DNA of 38,674 nt from Flavobacteriales bacterium (GCA_029245065.1 JAQWQB010000048.1:1-38674), one strand, 5' to 3'. Positions 1-8,391 are shown, counted from the stretch's first letter. Made by a program: numbers and translations. The notes: generated from the sequence alone by a model not told the origin.

Positions 1-1
1 G

Positions 2-535
2 GGGATTGCCTTGCGTGACAAAGAATGGGAGGAAAAACACCACAACCAACCGCATTATGTGTACCTGTCTAAAACAAGTGGCATTAAAGTTGGAGTTACC
101 CGAACAACGAATGTTCCTTTTAGATGGATTGATCAAGGGGCAAGTGAAGCAATTATTCTTGCTGAAACGCCTTACAGGCAGCTCGCCGGATTGATTGAAG
201 TGGCGTTGAAGGAACACATGGCCGATAAAACCAATTGGCGATGGATGTTGCAAAATAGATTGGATGATGAGACGGATTTGTTGGATAAGAAAGACGAAAC
301 ATTGGAACTTCTTCCGATGGAGTATGAAGAGTTTTTTTCTGACAACGATGAAATTACCACCATCAATTATCCGGTGTTGGAATACCCAATCAAGTTGGTG
401 AGCGTTAAGCTAGACAAGGTGAACACGTTCGAAGGAATTTTGAAAGGGATTAAAGGTCAATACCTGATTTTCGACAATGGCAGAGTCATGAATGTACGAA
501 GCCATGCAGGTTACCACATTGAACTCGAATACTGA
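2..535 (+). CDS. DUF2797 family protein, 5'-truncated by window edge
   Basis: The reading frame is open to the left edge, so this is the C-terminal part (about 178 codons) of a longer protein. The TTG at position 11 is not a convincing start, because the residues before it (Gly-Ile-Ala) continue the family pattern. The visible stretch, with QPHYVYLSKTSGIKVGVTR followed by RWIDQGAS and then AGLIEVALKEHMADKTNW, matches what I know of DUF2797 proteins of Bacteroidota. The N-terminal cysteine pairs usually found in this family would lie outside the window. No biochemical function is established to my knowledge. The gene is followed after 37 bp by the DUF1800/DUF1501 pair on the same strand, with no terminator seen between them. 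Confidence 0.85.
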   Translation, partial: GIALRDKEWEEKHHNQPHYVYLSKTSGIKVGVTRTTNVPFRWIDQGASEAIILAETPYRQLAGLIEVALKEHMADKTNWRWMLQNRLDDETDLLDKKDETLELLPMEYEEFFSDNDEITTINYPVLEYPIKLVSVKLDKVNTFEGILKGIKGQYLIFDNGRVMNVRSHAGYHIELEY

Positions 536-572
536 GTGTTAACAGATTCGGGTTCAGCTAAAGTTAAATTAG

Positions 573-1952
573 ATGGACAAGAATCAACAGATACAACACT
601 TTCTAAACAGAGCTTGTTTTGGCGCCCGTCCATGGGATGCACAACGCTACAAGTCCATTGAAGACTGCATAGGCAAAGAGTTCGGTAAAGCCCGAAAATT
701 CAAAAAACTCACGCCACTTGTAGACATTCGTTCTAACAAGCGGGTAGGGGTGTTGCGTGCTGTATTGCAACTCCTCAAATCACGAAGCGATATTCTTGAA
801 TTGAACGCCGCATGGCTTCAGCGAATGACATCCAATGCTGCTCCGTTACGGGAACGAATGACACTATTTTGGCATGATCATTTTGCCACAGCGTCGCCCT
901 TTGCCGTGTTGATGCAGGCGCAGAATAACACCTTGAGAAAGCATGCGCTTGGAAATTTCAGGGAGCTTCTTCATGCCGTGGCGAAAGATCCTGCGATGAT
1001 TATGTACCTCAACAATCAACAAAATACCAAGCGTGCGCCGAATGAGAATTTCGCCCGTGAAGTTATGGAGTTGTTCACCTTGGGCGAAGGCAATGGATAC
1101 ACGGAAAAAGATATCAAAGAAGCCGCGAGAGCCTTCACGGGTTGGCGTTTAAATGACAATGCCTTCTTCGAATTTGATGAAAAGAAACACGATAACAGGG
1201 AGAAGACCATTTTTGGAAGAACAGGAAGTTTTAAGGGCGAAGAAGTGCTGGACATGCTGCTGGACAATCCGCAGACGGCCAACTATATAGCGGGGAAAGT
1301 ATACCGCTACTTTGTGAATGAAACCCCAGATGAAACCATTGCGAAAGCACTTGGTGACCGGTTCTTCGCCAGTAATTACGATATAGAAGACCTCATGCTC
1401 ACCCTGTTCTCTAGTTCGTGGTTCTACGAAGACAATCAACAAGGGGCGATTATTAAAAGTCCTGTTGATTTATTGGTCTTCTACAAGAAGCTTTTCAACG
1501 TTAGAAAGCCTTACAAAGAACTCTTCGGTAAGATGCAGAAGGTTTTGGGACAAGTGCTATTTCGTCCGCCCAATGTGGCCGGATGGAAAGGAGGACGTGC
1601 CTGGATAGACAGCACCAGTTTGGTACTTCGGATGAACATGCCACTCATGTTCTTTGGATCTCCGATAGACATTGAAACAGCCGGGGAATTCGACCTGGAA
1701 ATGACCATTGACAAAAAGCGAAGGCGCAAACTTGAATCGGTGCGGGTGGAAGCCGACTGGAAAAAACTAGAGCAACATTATAAGAAGGAAAAAGACCTCA
1801 TACCGGCGTTGCTGAACGATTTCATTTCGTGCAATCATGAAAGCATAGACCTTGACTATTTCAAGCAGCAGTTGTCTGAAACCGCCAGTGAGGAACAAAT
1901 TAAGTGGGGTATAACGCGCGTAATGTCGTACCCAGAATTTCAATTGAAGTAA
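573..1952 (+). CDS. DUF1800 domain-containing protein
   Basis: A 459-residue protein with the features of the DUF1800 family: an N-terminal HFLNRACFGARP segment, the LRERMTLFWHDHFAT motif around residue 90-105, and ENFAREVMELFTLGEGNGYTE followed by AARAFTGWR in the middle. The C-terminal part contains FRPPNVAGWKGGRAWI. I see no cleavable signal peptide. The function is unknown; the family is nearly always found next to DUF1501 genes, as here, where the next start codon lies one base after this stop. That spacing indicates one transcript and coupled translation, and suggests the two products act together. The family call is strong; no role is assigned. Confidence 0.92.
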   Translation: MDKNQQIQHFLNRACFGARPWDAQRYKSIEDCIGKEFGKARKFKKLTPLVDIRSNKRVGVLRAVLQLLKSRSDILELNAAWLQRMTSNAAPLRERMTLFWHDHFATASPFAVLMQAQNNTLRKHALGNFRELLHAVAKDPAMIMYLNNQQNTKRAPNENFAREVMELFTLGEGNGYTEKDIKEAARAFTGWRLNDNAFFEFDEKKHDNREKTIFGRTGSFKGEEVLDMLLDNPQTANYIAGKVYRYFVNETPDETIAKALGDRFFASNYDIEDLMLTLFSSSWFYEDNQQGAIIKSPVDLLVFYKKLFNVRKPYKELFGKMQKVLGQVLFRPPNVAGWKGGRAWIDSTSLVLRMNMPLMFFGSPIDIETAGEFDLEMTIDKKRRRKLESVRVEADWKKLEQHYKKEKDLIPALLNDFISCNHESIDLDYFKQQLSETASEEQIKWGITRVMSYPEFQLK

Positions 1953-1953
1953 G

Positions 1954-3150
1954 ATGGAAAGAAGAGATTTTTTAAAGCTATCAGCGCTTGCTAGCGCCAG
2001 TGCCTACATCCCCAATGTGATGTCCGCCTCGAACCCTTTCCTTCAACAAGCAGCATCTGCCGGAAAAGCGGTTGTTGTTATTCAATTGTCAGGAGGAAAC
2101 GACGGGCTAAATATGATTGTCCCGTATCGCAATGATATTTACTACAAGGTTCGTCCGCGGTTGGCCGTTGTTAAGAATGAAGTGATTCGCCTGACCGATG
2201 AAGTAGGGCTTAACCCTAAAATGACCCAGTTGCAATCGCTGTATGATCGTGGAATGGTCAGTATTATCAATGGGGTGGGCTACCCAGACCCTAACAAATC
2301 GCATTTTCGTTCGATGGAGATTTGGCATACGGCAAGTGATTCAAATCAGGTTTTACAAACAGGTTGGATAGGCCGGTTTCTGGACGAACAATGCAATACA
2401 TGCGCTTTTCCTTACACGGCCATCGAATTGGATGACGCCATGAGCATGGTGATGCGCGGGGAGGTAAAAAGTGGATTGGCATCGACGGACCCGAAGAAAT
2501 TGGTTGAGCTAACCAAGCACCCTTTCTTTCAGCACATTGTAAAAGCAAGCGATGAACATCACCATCATCACCCACAAGTTGAATTCCTGAGGGAAACACT
2601 GGTGCAAACCTCTAGCTCCATTGATTACTTGGCTGAAAAGCAGGCGAAAGGAACGAACAACGAGTTATATGATTCGAAGCTAGGGAAGCAACTAAAGACA
2701 GCGGCTAGATTGATCAATGGCGGCTCGGAAACGAAGCTCTATTACTTACGTCATGGTAGTTTTGACACACACGCCAACCAACGAGGCGGACATGACCGTT
2801 TGCTGGAACAATTGAGCAATGGCATTGGCACCTTTATGTCGGATATTCAAAAAGGAGGAAGGTCCGAAGACGTGATGGTCATGGTATTCTCTGAATTTGG
2901 ACGAAGAGTGAAGCAAAACGGTGCTGGAGGAACCGATCATGGCAAGGCGAATAATGTGTTACTTATTGGAAAAGGGGTGAAGAACGCTGGTATCTACAAC
3001 AAGATGTCGTCGTTAACTGATTTGGATGACGGCGACTTGAAGTACCACGTGGACTTCCGAAGTGTTTACAAAACAGTTCTTGAAAATTGGCTGCATGTGC
3101 CTTCTGAAGGCATTTTGAAGAAAGACTTCACAGACCTAGGAATACTGTAA
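1954..3150 (+). CDS. DUF1501 family protein with Tat-like signal
   Basis: A 398-residue protein that begins with a twin-arginine-like leader (R3-R4-D-F-L-K, then an Ala/Ser-rich hydrophobic stretch up to about residue 25), so export in folded form through Tat is likely. DUF1501 proteins belong to the alkaline phosphatase/sulfatase-like superfamily. The family signatures QLSGGNDGLNMIVP, DTHANQRGGHD and MVFSEFGRRVKQNGAGGTDHG are present, the last two probably supplying metal-binding residues. A natural run of five histidines occurs near residue 200. The start lies one base downstream of the DUF1800 stop. The substrate is unknown. Confidence 0.93.
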   Translation: MERRDFLKLSALASASAYIPNVMSASNPFLQQAASAGKAVVVIQLSGGNDGLNMIVPYRNDIYYKVRPRLAVVKNEVIRLTDEVGLNPKMTQLQSLYDRGMVSIINGVGYPDPNKSHFRSMEIWHTASDSNQVLQTGWIGRFLDEQCNTCAFPYTAIELDDAMSMVMRGEVKSGLASTDPKKLVELTKHPFFQHIVKASDEHHHHHPQVEFLRETLVQTSSSIDYLAEKQAKGTNNELYDSKLGKQLKTAARLINGGSETKLYYLRHGSFDTHANQRGGHDRLLEQLSNGIGTFMSDIQKGGRSEDVMVMVFSEFGRRVKQNGAGGTDHGKANNVLLIGKGVKNAGIYNKMSSLTDLDDGDLKYHVDFRSVYKTVLENWLHVPSEGILKKDFTDLGIL

Positions 3151-3164
3151 GTTAGGGCGAAGTC

Positions 3165-3740
3165 CTAGTTTAGATTAGGGTCTTGTGGATAGTTGGCCAG
3201 GTGTTCATACTCTTTGCCCAATGATGTTACAATGTCGGCCCACAAGTCATCATTGTGGGTGTTCATTAGTTCATTCGTGAACCCCTCTGCAACGAACCAT
3301 GATTTCGCGTCGAGCTCTTCTTGCAGTTGGTTTTCAGCCCAACCGGAATAGCCGACGAAAAAGCGAATTTGATTCTCTTTTAATTGGCCGCTCGTCATAA
3401 GGTCACGTAATTGATGAAAATTGCCCCCCATGAACAGTTTATCGGTAATAGGTAAAGAGTCTTCTAGCTGATTTCCAAGGGTGTGGATGTAATAGAGGTT
3501 GGAATTCTTGACAGGCCCACCGATACTCACTCTGGTTTCAAAAGCCGGCATTTCTTCAACCATGCTTTCGAGCGAAACTTCCACATAATTGTTCAATACG
3601 AAGCCAAAAGAGCCTTCTTCATTGTGTTCACAAAGCACAATAACTGTTCGCTTGAAATAAGGATCGTCCAAAAAGGGTTCTGCAAGTAATAAACTGCCTC
3701 TCTTTGGTTTAAGTTGATTATCTGGTGTGAATTTCAGCAT
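3165..3740 (-). CDS. YqgE/AlgH family protein (DUF179)
   Basis: A 191-residue cytoplasmic protein. The frame is open further upstream, but the ATG at 3740 is preferred: the protein then starts with a family-like N-terminus (LKPKRGSLLLAEPFLDDPYF), whereas the longer version would run into the M14 peptidase gene at 3808 and add unrelated sequence. Family motifs are visible: GSFGFVLNN, RVSIGGPVKNSNLYYIHTLG, FFVGYSGWAENQLQEEL and the C-terminal LWADIVTSLGKEYEHLANYP. The molecular role is not settled; the AlgH name comes from an effect on alginate regulation in Pseudomonas. It is divergent from the peptidase gene and converges on the DUF1501 gene with 14 bp between stops. Confidence 0.9.
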   Translation of the reverse strand: MLKFTPDNQLKPKRGSLLLAEPFLDDPYFKRTVIVLCEHNEEGSFGFVLNNYVEVSLESMVEEMPAFETRVSIGGPVKNSNLYYIHTLGNQLEDSLPITDKLFMGGNFHQLRDLMTSGQLKENQIRFFVGYSGWAENQLQEELDAKSWFVAEGFTNELMNTHNDDLWADIVTSLGKEYEHLANYPQDPNLN

Positions 3741-3807
3741 AAAGGTTGGGCAAAAGTTTTTGATTGTGGTTCTGTACGATTGAAAAAAAACACCATTCTT
3801 TGCCTCC

Positions 3808-5535
3808 ATGAAATTACATATTTTATTGACGACATCGCTTTTGTTTTGCGCTACTTTCTTATCAACAGCGCAGGAGGAGACTCCTTTCAAAGGCAATACC
3901 TCCGTAACGTACGATGAGGCAATAGCGCAGTATCAGCGCATGGCCCAAACCCATCAAGGCACGTTTTTGATGGAGTATGGCAAGACTGATGTAGGGCGAC
4001 CATTGCACCTTTTTGTGATCAACAAGGGCGGTGACCAGGATCCGAATGAGTTTGACAATAGCAAGTCGGTGTTGTTCATCAACAATGGCATTCATCCCGG
4101 CGAACCATGTGGTGTAGATGCCAGCTTGAAATTGGCTAGGAATCTCTTGAATGGTGGAGAACGGTACAATAAATTGCTCGATTCCACCATTGTTTGCATC
4201 GTTCCCATTTACAATGTTGGAGGTTCGTTGAACAGAGGGTGCTGTGTTAGAGCCAACCAAAATGGGCCTGAAGAATACGGGTTTCGAGGGAATGCGCGAA
4301 ACCTGGATTTGAACCGTGACTTCATCAAAGCAGACTCCCGAAATGCACAGTCGTTCTTCCGTATGTTTCAGGATATGCAGCCTGAAGTTTTTATTGATAC
4401 GCACACAAGTAATGGTGCAGACTATCAATATGTTATGACCATGATTTCGACGCAGCCAGATAAGGCAAGTGAAGAGATTGGTTCGTACATCCGAAACGAA
4501 ATGTCGCCGGCACTTTTTGCAACCATGAACGAACGCGGTTGGGGGATGACACCTTACGTTTTCACCTTAAATAAAATTCCAGACAATGGGATCAAAGACT
4601 TTCTGGAAACGCCACGTTTCAGCACCGGATATGCGGCCTTGTTTAACACCATTGGATTCACGAGTGAGACGCACATGCTTAAGCCATTTGCCCAGCGTGT
4701 AGAGAGTACCTATCAATTCTTGTTGGCATCGTTAGATTACATGTATGCGCACAATACCGAGTTGATTCAACAAAAGGAACGTGCAGACAAGGCAGTGGCA
4801 GATCAAAAAACCTTCGAGTTGAATTGGGAATTGGATACCACTTCATTCCGCAAGATTCCATTTAATGGCTTCGCTGCCACGTACGAGAAAAGCAAAGTGA
4901 CAAGTGCTGACCGATTGAAATACGACAGAAGCCAGCCACAGACCATTAACATCAAATACTACGATACGTATCAAGCTACTGAGACCGCTGCTGCTCCAGC
5001 GTTTTACGTGGTACCGCAAGCCTGGCGAGAAGTGGTAGATAGACTCAAGTGGAATGGGGTAGAACTCACTCAGCTCAAAAAAGACTCCATTGCCCAAATG
5101 CGGGTCTATTACATCGACGATTATGAAGCGGGACGGGTTTACGAAGGTCACCGGTATACCAAGGCGACTGTTGTTCGCGAAGTTGTTGAAGAGGTGCAGT
5201 TATTCAAGGGCGATTACCTGGTTGAGGTCAATCAAACAGCCAATAGATACATCGTGGAAACACTTGAGCCGAAGGGCGTTGATTCCTTCTTTAGTTGGAA
5301 TTTCTTCGACAGCGTGCTCCAGCAAAAAGAGTGGTACAGCGATTATGTATTCGAGGATTCAGCCGCCGAAATGTTGGAGAATGACCCAGCGTTGAAGAAA
5401 GAATTTGAACAGGCGAAGAAAGAAGACAAGGAACTAGCCGATTCACCGAGAGCGCAGCTGTATTGGCTGTACAAAAAATCTATCTTTTTTGAAGGAACGG
5501 TGAATAGGTATCCGATTTTTAAGTCGTTGAACTAA
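3808..5535 (+). CDS. M14 family zinc carboxypeptidase, secreted
   Basis: A 575-residue protein with a typical signal peptide (hydrophobic residues 4-20, cleavage near STA-QEE). The M14 metallocarboxypeptidase site is complete. HPGE gives zinc ligands H96 and E99, DTHTSNG gives the third zinc ligand H199, NLDLNR (165-170) supplies the Asn/Arg pair that binds the C-terminal carboxylate, and SETHML supplies the catalytic glutamate E287. The C-terminal 280 residues form an additional domain that I do not recognise; this architecture recurs in Bacteroidota M14 proteins. The likely role is removal of C-terminal amino acids from peptides outside the cytoplasm. No T9SS sorting domain is visible, so a periplasmic location is most likely. 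Confidence 0.92.
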   Translation: MKLHILLTTSLLFCATFLSTAQEETPFKGNTSVTYDEAIAQYQRMAQTHQGTFLMEYGKTDVGRPLHLFVINKGGDQDPNEFDNSKSVLFINNGIHPGEPCGVDASLKLARNLLNGGERYNKLLDSTIVCIVPIYNVGGSLNRGCCVRANQNGPEEYGFRGNARNLDLNRDFIKADSRNAQSFFRMFQDMQPEVFIDTHTSNGADYQYVMTMISTQPDKASEEIGSYIRNEMSPALFATMNERGWGMTPYVFTLNKIPDNGIKDFLETPRFSTGYAALFNTIGFTSETHMLKPFAQRVESTYQFLLASLDYMYAHNTELIQQKERADKAVADQKTFELNWELDTTSFRKIPFNGFAATYEKSKVTSADRLKYDRSQPQTINIKYYDTYQATETAAAPAFYVVPQAWREVVDRLKWNGVELTQLKKDSIAQMRVYYIDDYEAGRVYEGHRYTKATVVREVVEEVQLFKGDYLVEVNQTANRYIVETLEPKGVDSFFSWNFFDSVLQQKEWYSDYVFEDSAAEMLENDPALKKEFEQAKKEDKELADSPRAQLYWLYKKSIFFEGTVNRYPIFKSLN

Positions 5536-5611
5536 CATACTGGTGTTTTTTTCAGTTTGTGAGGCCCTTGAGTTATAGTCAAAAACAGCCAGAATTCAGC
5601 GGTTTTTGTAA

Positions 5612-5692
5612 CCACGAGCCGAGCTCGTGGAATTAGATCAACGCCTGGCTCTCAGAAATCATCCCTAGCCTAGCTTGTGGAATTCAACGAAC
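5612..5692. repeat. Short intergenic repeat, two copies, one a perfect hairpin
   Basis: Two related units containing AGCC(G/T)AGCT(C/T)GTGGAATT lie 51 bp apart. The first contains a perfect 8-bp inverted repeat (CCACGAGC, 3-base loop, GCTCGTGG, 5612-5630). The second (about 5663-5685) keeps the core but not the symmetry. A further degenerate pair lies after dapA at about 13282-13317. All are between genes. No T-run follows the hairpin, so it does not look like a standard terminator. Confidence 0.6.
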
Positions 5693-5694
5693 AG

Positions 5695-5725
5695 TTGGGC
5701 AACTAACGTTCCCGACTTATCTTTG
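5695..5725 (+). promoter_or_regulatory. Bacteroidota-type promoter, probably leaderless
   Basis: A -33 TTG (5695-5697) is separated by 20 bp from a perfect -7 element TATCTTTG (5718-5725). The ATG of the esterase gene begins 5 bases after the element, close to where transcription should start, so the mRNA would have little or no 5' leader. Confidence 0.65.
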
Positions 5726-5729
5726 CACC

Positions 5730-6638
5730 ATGGGAAAGGTCCATTACCATCTAGTTACCACGTATTACAAGCTCATGCGCAAATTGCGAAGCGCAGGGGT
5801 GGAGCCATCTCCCAAACAGCTCAGAGCCTCAGCAGATGGATTGGCCTTGCTCAATCCCATGCAGATGGGCACCAATTTGTCTATGACAGAATTCAATGGC
5901 GTTCCAACGGGTGAAGTCACGTACCGCAACACGACCAACAAAGGGATTGTTCTGTTTATTCACGGTGGAGGATTCGCGTTTGGTAGCGTAAAAACCCACC
6001 GTTCATCAGTTGCGTACCTTTGCAGAAGGACCGGAATGACAGGGTATATTCCTGAATACCGTTTAGCGCCGGAGCATCAATATCCAATTCCACTAGACGA
6101 CTGCATTGCTGCTTATAAGGGGGTTTTAGAACGCCATCCCGATCGTCCGATTCATTTGTTTGGAGATTCAGCAGGAGGAAGCCTGGCGGCGGGAATGATT
6201 CATCGCATGAAGCGCGAAGGAATCAAGATGCCAGATTCATTGGTCTTGATGTCGCCCTGGTTAGATTTGAGGCCAGATTCGGAAAGCATTGTGAAGAATA
6301 GAGATGAAGACAGTTTGTTTGACAAAGATGATTTGTTGCATTACGCCAAATTCTACTTGGATGAAAAAGACGCGAATGAAGTAGATGTATCGCCTTTATT
6401 GGGTGAGGTAGATTATTTCCCACAAACGCTTATTCAAGTAGCAGAGAACGAACTACTGTACTTCGATAGCCTTCGTTTTGCCGAAAAATTAAAAGCGGCA
6501 AAAGTGCCCTTTACGTTGCAAGTGGAAGAATTCCTATTCCACAGTTGGCAGTTGTTCCCAGACTATGTCCCAGAAGCTCGGGAGTCACTGAGAAAAGCAG
6601 AAGCGTTTATTGAGCACGGCCTTGTCCAAGCGCCCTAG
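5730..6638 (+). CDS. Alpha/beta hydrolase, HSL-like esterase/lipase
   Basis: A 302-residue protein of the hormone-sensitive-lipase group of alpha/beta hydrolases. The oxyanion-hole motif HGGG is at residues 78-81, the nucleophile elbow GDSAGG at 145-150 (Ser147), and the catalytic histidine in FLFHSW at His271. Where many relatives have DPL with the acidic triad residue, this protein has a Glu (E241 in AENELL), so the acid is probably Glu, as in part of the family. There is no signal peptide, so it is cytoplasmic. It presumably hydrolyses a small ester; the substrate cannot be told. The start is supported by the promoter 5 bases upstream. The last 32 bp overlap the end of the convergent lipoprotein gene. 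Confidence 0.9.
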   Translation: MGKVHYHLVTTYYKLMRKLRSAGVEPSPKQLRASADGLALLNPMQMGTNLSMTEFNGVPTGEVTYRNTTNKGIVLFIHGGGFAFGSVKTHRSSVAYLCRRTGMTGYIPEYRLAPEHQYPIPLDDCIAAYKGVLERHPDRPIHLFGDSAGGSLAAGMIHRMKREGIKMPDSLVLMSPWLDLRPDSESIVKNRDEDSLFDKDDLLHYAKFYLDEKDANEVDVSPLLGEVDYFPQTLIQVAENELLYFDSLRFAEKLKAAKVPFTLQVEEFLFHSWQLFPDYVPEARESLRKAEAFIEHGLVQAP

Positions 6639-7173
6639 CATAAGCTGCTAGTCTAGCGCTGTACATTTCAGCCACCGCATCCATATCCGGATAACTCAGT
6701 GCATATTCCAAATGATCCAACGATTGATTTTGTGGCTTGCCCGTTCGTGTTTCTACTTGTGAAATGACATCGTTGTTGTAGTAAAGTTTCTGTTGAATGG
6801 CGAACGCCCCTTCTTTGCCTGCGAAAGAGTCAAAGTGCTGGTAATGGGTGCTGTAGATCAATTTCTCGGCTTCGTACACGTACACGTCGAATTCCTTCCC
6901 CTGTTCTGTGATGAGTTCACCTTCAATTCGCTCAAGGTTCGTTCCATTGTAAAATCCTTGCACTTCTCCTGGGATATCGCCCATGCGTACACGGTGTCTT
7001 TTTGGCGGAGTGGATGCTTTCTTCGCTTCGTTTGCTTCCACTTTCTCATCAACTTGTTCTTGTTGATCTGTAGAGATATGAGGAGCATTTGACGCCAGAG
7101 CTCTTTCTTCATTGGTTGGTCCAGAAGAACAGCTCATGAGTGCAATAAAAGCAAGTGGAAAAAGGAATTTCAT
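6607..7173 (-). CDS. Hypothetical lipoprotein
   Basis: A 188-residue protein with a lipoprotein signal: a hydrophobic N-terminus ending in the lipobox L12-M-S-C15, so lipidation at C15 is expected. A Glu/Lys/Ala-rich linker follows (about residues 16-60), then a mixed domain with PGEVQGFYNGTNLERIEGELI and EFDVYVYEAEKLIYSTHYQHFD. I do not recognise the family. The start is the first ATG and gives a proper signal peptide; TACGTTTC upstream (on the minus strand) is a 7 of 8 match to the -7 element. The coding end runs 32 bp into the esterase gene on the other strand. Confidence 0.8.
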   Translation of the reverse strand: MKFLFPLAFIALMSCSSGPTNEERALASNAPHISTDQQEQVDEKVEANEAKKASTPPKRHRVRMGDIPGEVQGFYNGTNLERIEGELITEQGKEFDVYVYEAEKLIYSTHYQHFDSFAGKEGAFAIQQKLYYNNDVISQVETRTGKPQNQSLDHLEYALSYPDMDAVAEMYSARLAAYARALGQGRAQ

Positions 7174-7375
7174 AAAGGTGTTTTTGTAGTGAAACGTAAG
7201 ATGCGAAATTTGGTTCTATTCTTTTTCAGAGGAAAAGCGTTTTTATCATATAACTCTTCGAACTACTCTTACTCCTTGAAGAAAAGTGCAGAAAATAATG
7301 AAGTAAGAAATCCCGAAAACTCAGGAAAGTAAAGCGGTCTACTGTAAAGTTGATTAGCCCTTCACTGACAATCAT

Positions 7376-7413
7376 TATCTTTGAGGAGAGGAAGTGAAAA
7401 TCCTTCCTCAAAG
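7376..7413 (+). promoter_or_regulatory. Promoter -7 element with overlapping dyad
   Basis: A perfect -7 element TATCTTTG (7376-7383) has a possible -33 TTG 23 bp upstream. The element sits in the left arm of a 9-bp inverted repeat, CTTTGAGGA (7379-7387) and TCCTCAAAG (7405-7413), with 17 bp between arms. A second, overlapping dyad is GAGGAAG (7388-7394) with CTTCCTC (7403-7409). The left arm lies upstream of the expected transcript start, so the large dyad is more likely a protein-binding site than an RNA hairpin. It precedes the T9SS protein gene at 7435. Confidence 0.5.
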
Positions 7414-7434
7414 ACTTGAAATGAACTCGACACC

Positions 7435-8367
7435 ATGAAAAACAGCATTAAATCTCTCCTCTTTTTAGTTTTAGCATCTCCACTATTTATGAACTTTGTT
7501 CCAGCTGATGTGAATTCGATGATTTCCCTCCGTAGTGCTGATAATTCTAACTCTTCAGAACTACCTCCTTCACGAAGCATGGTCGAATGTGCAGATGAAT
7601 TTGCCTGCAACTACGATCCTGAAGCAACAGAGAATACCGAATGTGACTATATCTCTTGTGTTGAGATTGATGTAGAGATTACCATCGTAGAAGATTGTGA
7701 AATTGCCACAGTTGAGTTCGTGGTCAATAGCATCACTCCAGAGAACGCGGAGTTAACGTATGCCATTAATTCAGGACTTCAAACACCCATTATTCTTGGC
7801 GAACAATATGATCTCGAATTTTTGCAGGAAGGCACCAATGAACTTTCATTTAATGTGATCATATCGCCTGAACAGGAATTTAGCTTGCCTATTCAGGAAG
7901 AAATGGTCAATGTATATGAGATCCCACTTACCCCTGAAATTCAGTTGATTAGTAATGAGTTGTCATGTGTGGAATGCATCGGTGAATTTGAATACTTATG
8001 GTTTGTGGATGGAATAAATGGACCGGTTAGTACTGAAGAAACATTACCGATTGTGGATTGGGATCTCATCTATGAGCTCTGCATTTTTGACGGAATTGAA
8101 GATTGCATTGCGTGCAGCGGTGCCTTCAATCCCCTTTCAATTAAGGAGAACATAGAGGCGCAAGCAGTAGTTTTTGATAATGGAATCGCTCCATCGATTC
8201 TGTTTCCCTCGAACGGATTATATCAGTTCGTTGATGTTGCCGGAAGGGTACTAAAAAGTGGTCAAGTAGATCAAGGAGAATTCATTCCTACGCATGACCT
8301 GTCCGACGGAGTCTATTTCGTCATTTTTAATCAAAGCACTGTCAAGTTGATAAAGCGCTCCAACTAG
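7435..8367 (+). CDS. Secreted cysteine-rich protein with T9SS-type C-terminus
   Basis: A 310-residue protein with a signal peptide (hydrophobic residues 7-20). Near residue 50 it has one copy of a motif common in flavobacterial surface proteins (ECADEFACNYDPEATENTEC). The middle is acidic, rich in Glu, Ile and Cys, and suggests a beta-sandwich fold without a family I recognise. The last 60 residues (YQFVDVAGRVLKSGQVDQG, then LSDGVYFVIF and KLIKRSN) look like a T9SS type A sorting domain, although the usual opening NP motif is replaced by FPSNG. It is probably exported and attached to or released from the cell surface. The leader holds a dyad over the promoter. Confidence 0.8.
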   Translation: MKNSIKSLLFLVLASPLFMNFVPADVNSMISLRSADNSNSSELPPSRSMVECADEFACNYDPEATENTECDYISCVEIDVEITIVEDCEIATVEFVVNSITPENAELTYAINSGLQTPIILGEQYDLEFLQEGTNELSFNVIISPEQEFSLPIQEEMVNVYEIPLTPEIQLISNELSCVECIGEFEYLWFVDGINGPVSTEETLPIVDWDLIYELCIFDGIEDCIACSGAFNPLSIKENIEAQAVVFDNGIAPSILFPSNGLYQFVDVAGRVLKSGQVDQGEFIPTHDLSDGVYFVIFNQSTVKLIKRSN

Positions 8368-8391
8368 GTTGAAACTTCACGGGTTCGTTTT

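Noticed and set aside
3741-3896. N-terminal extension of YqgE (start at 3896)
   Set aside because: It would overlap the M14 gene start and signal peptide, and the added residues do not resemble the family.
3862-4428. 188-codon open frame on the minus strand
   Set aside because: It lies inside the M14 peptidase gene, whose motifs are intact; the translated sequence has no family features or signal.
5730-6638. Esterase as inactive because the DPL acid motif is missing
   Set aside because: A Glu at the same position (E241) can serve as the acid, as in other members of the family; the rest of the triad is intact.
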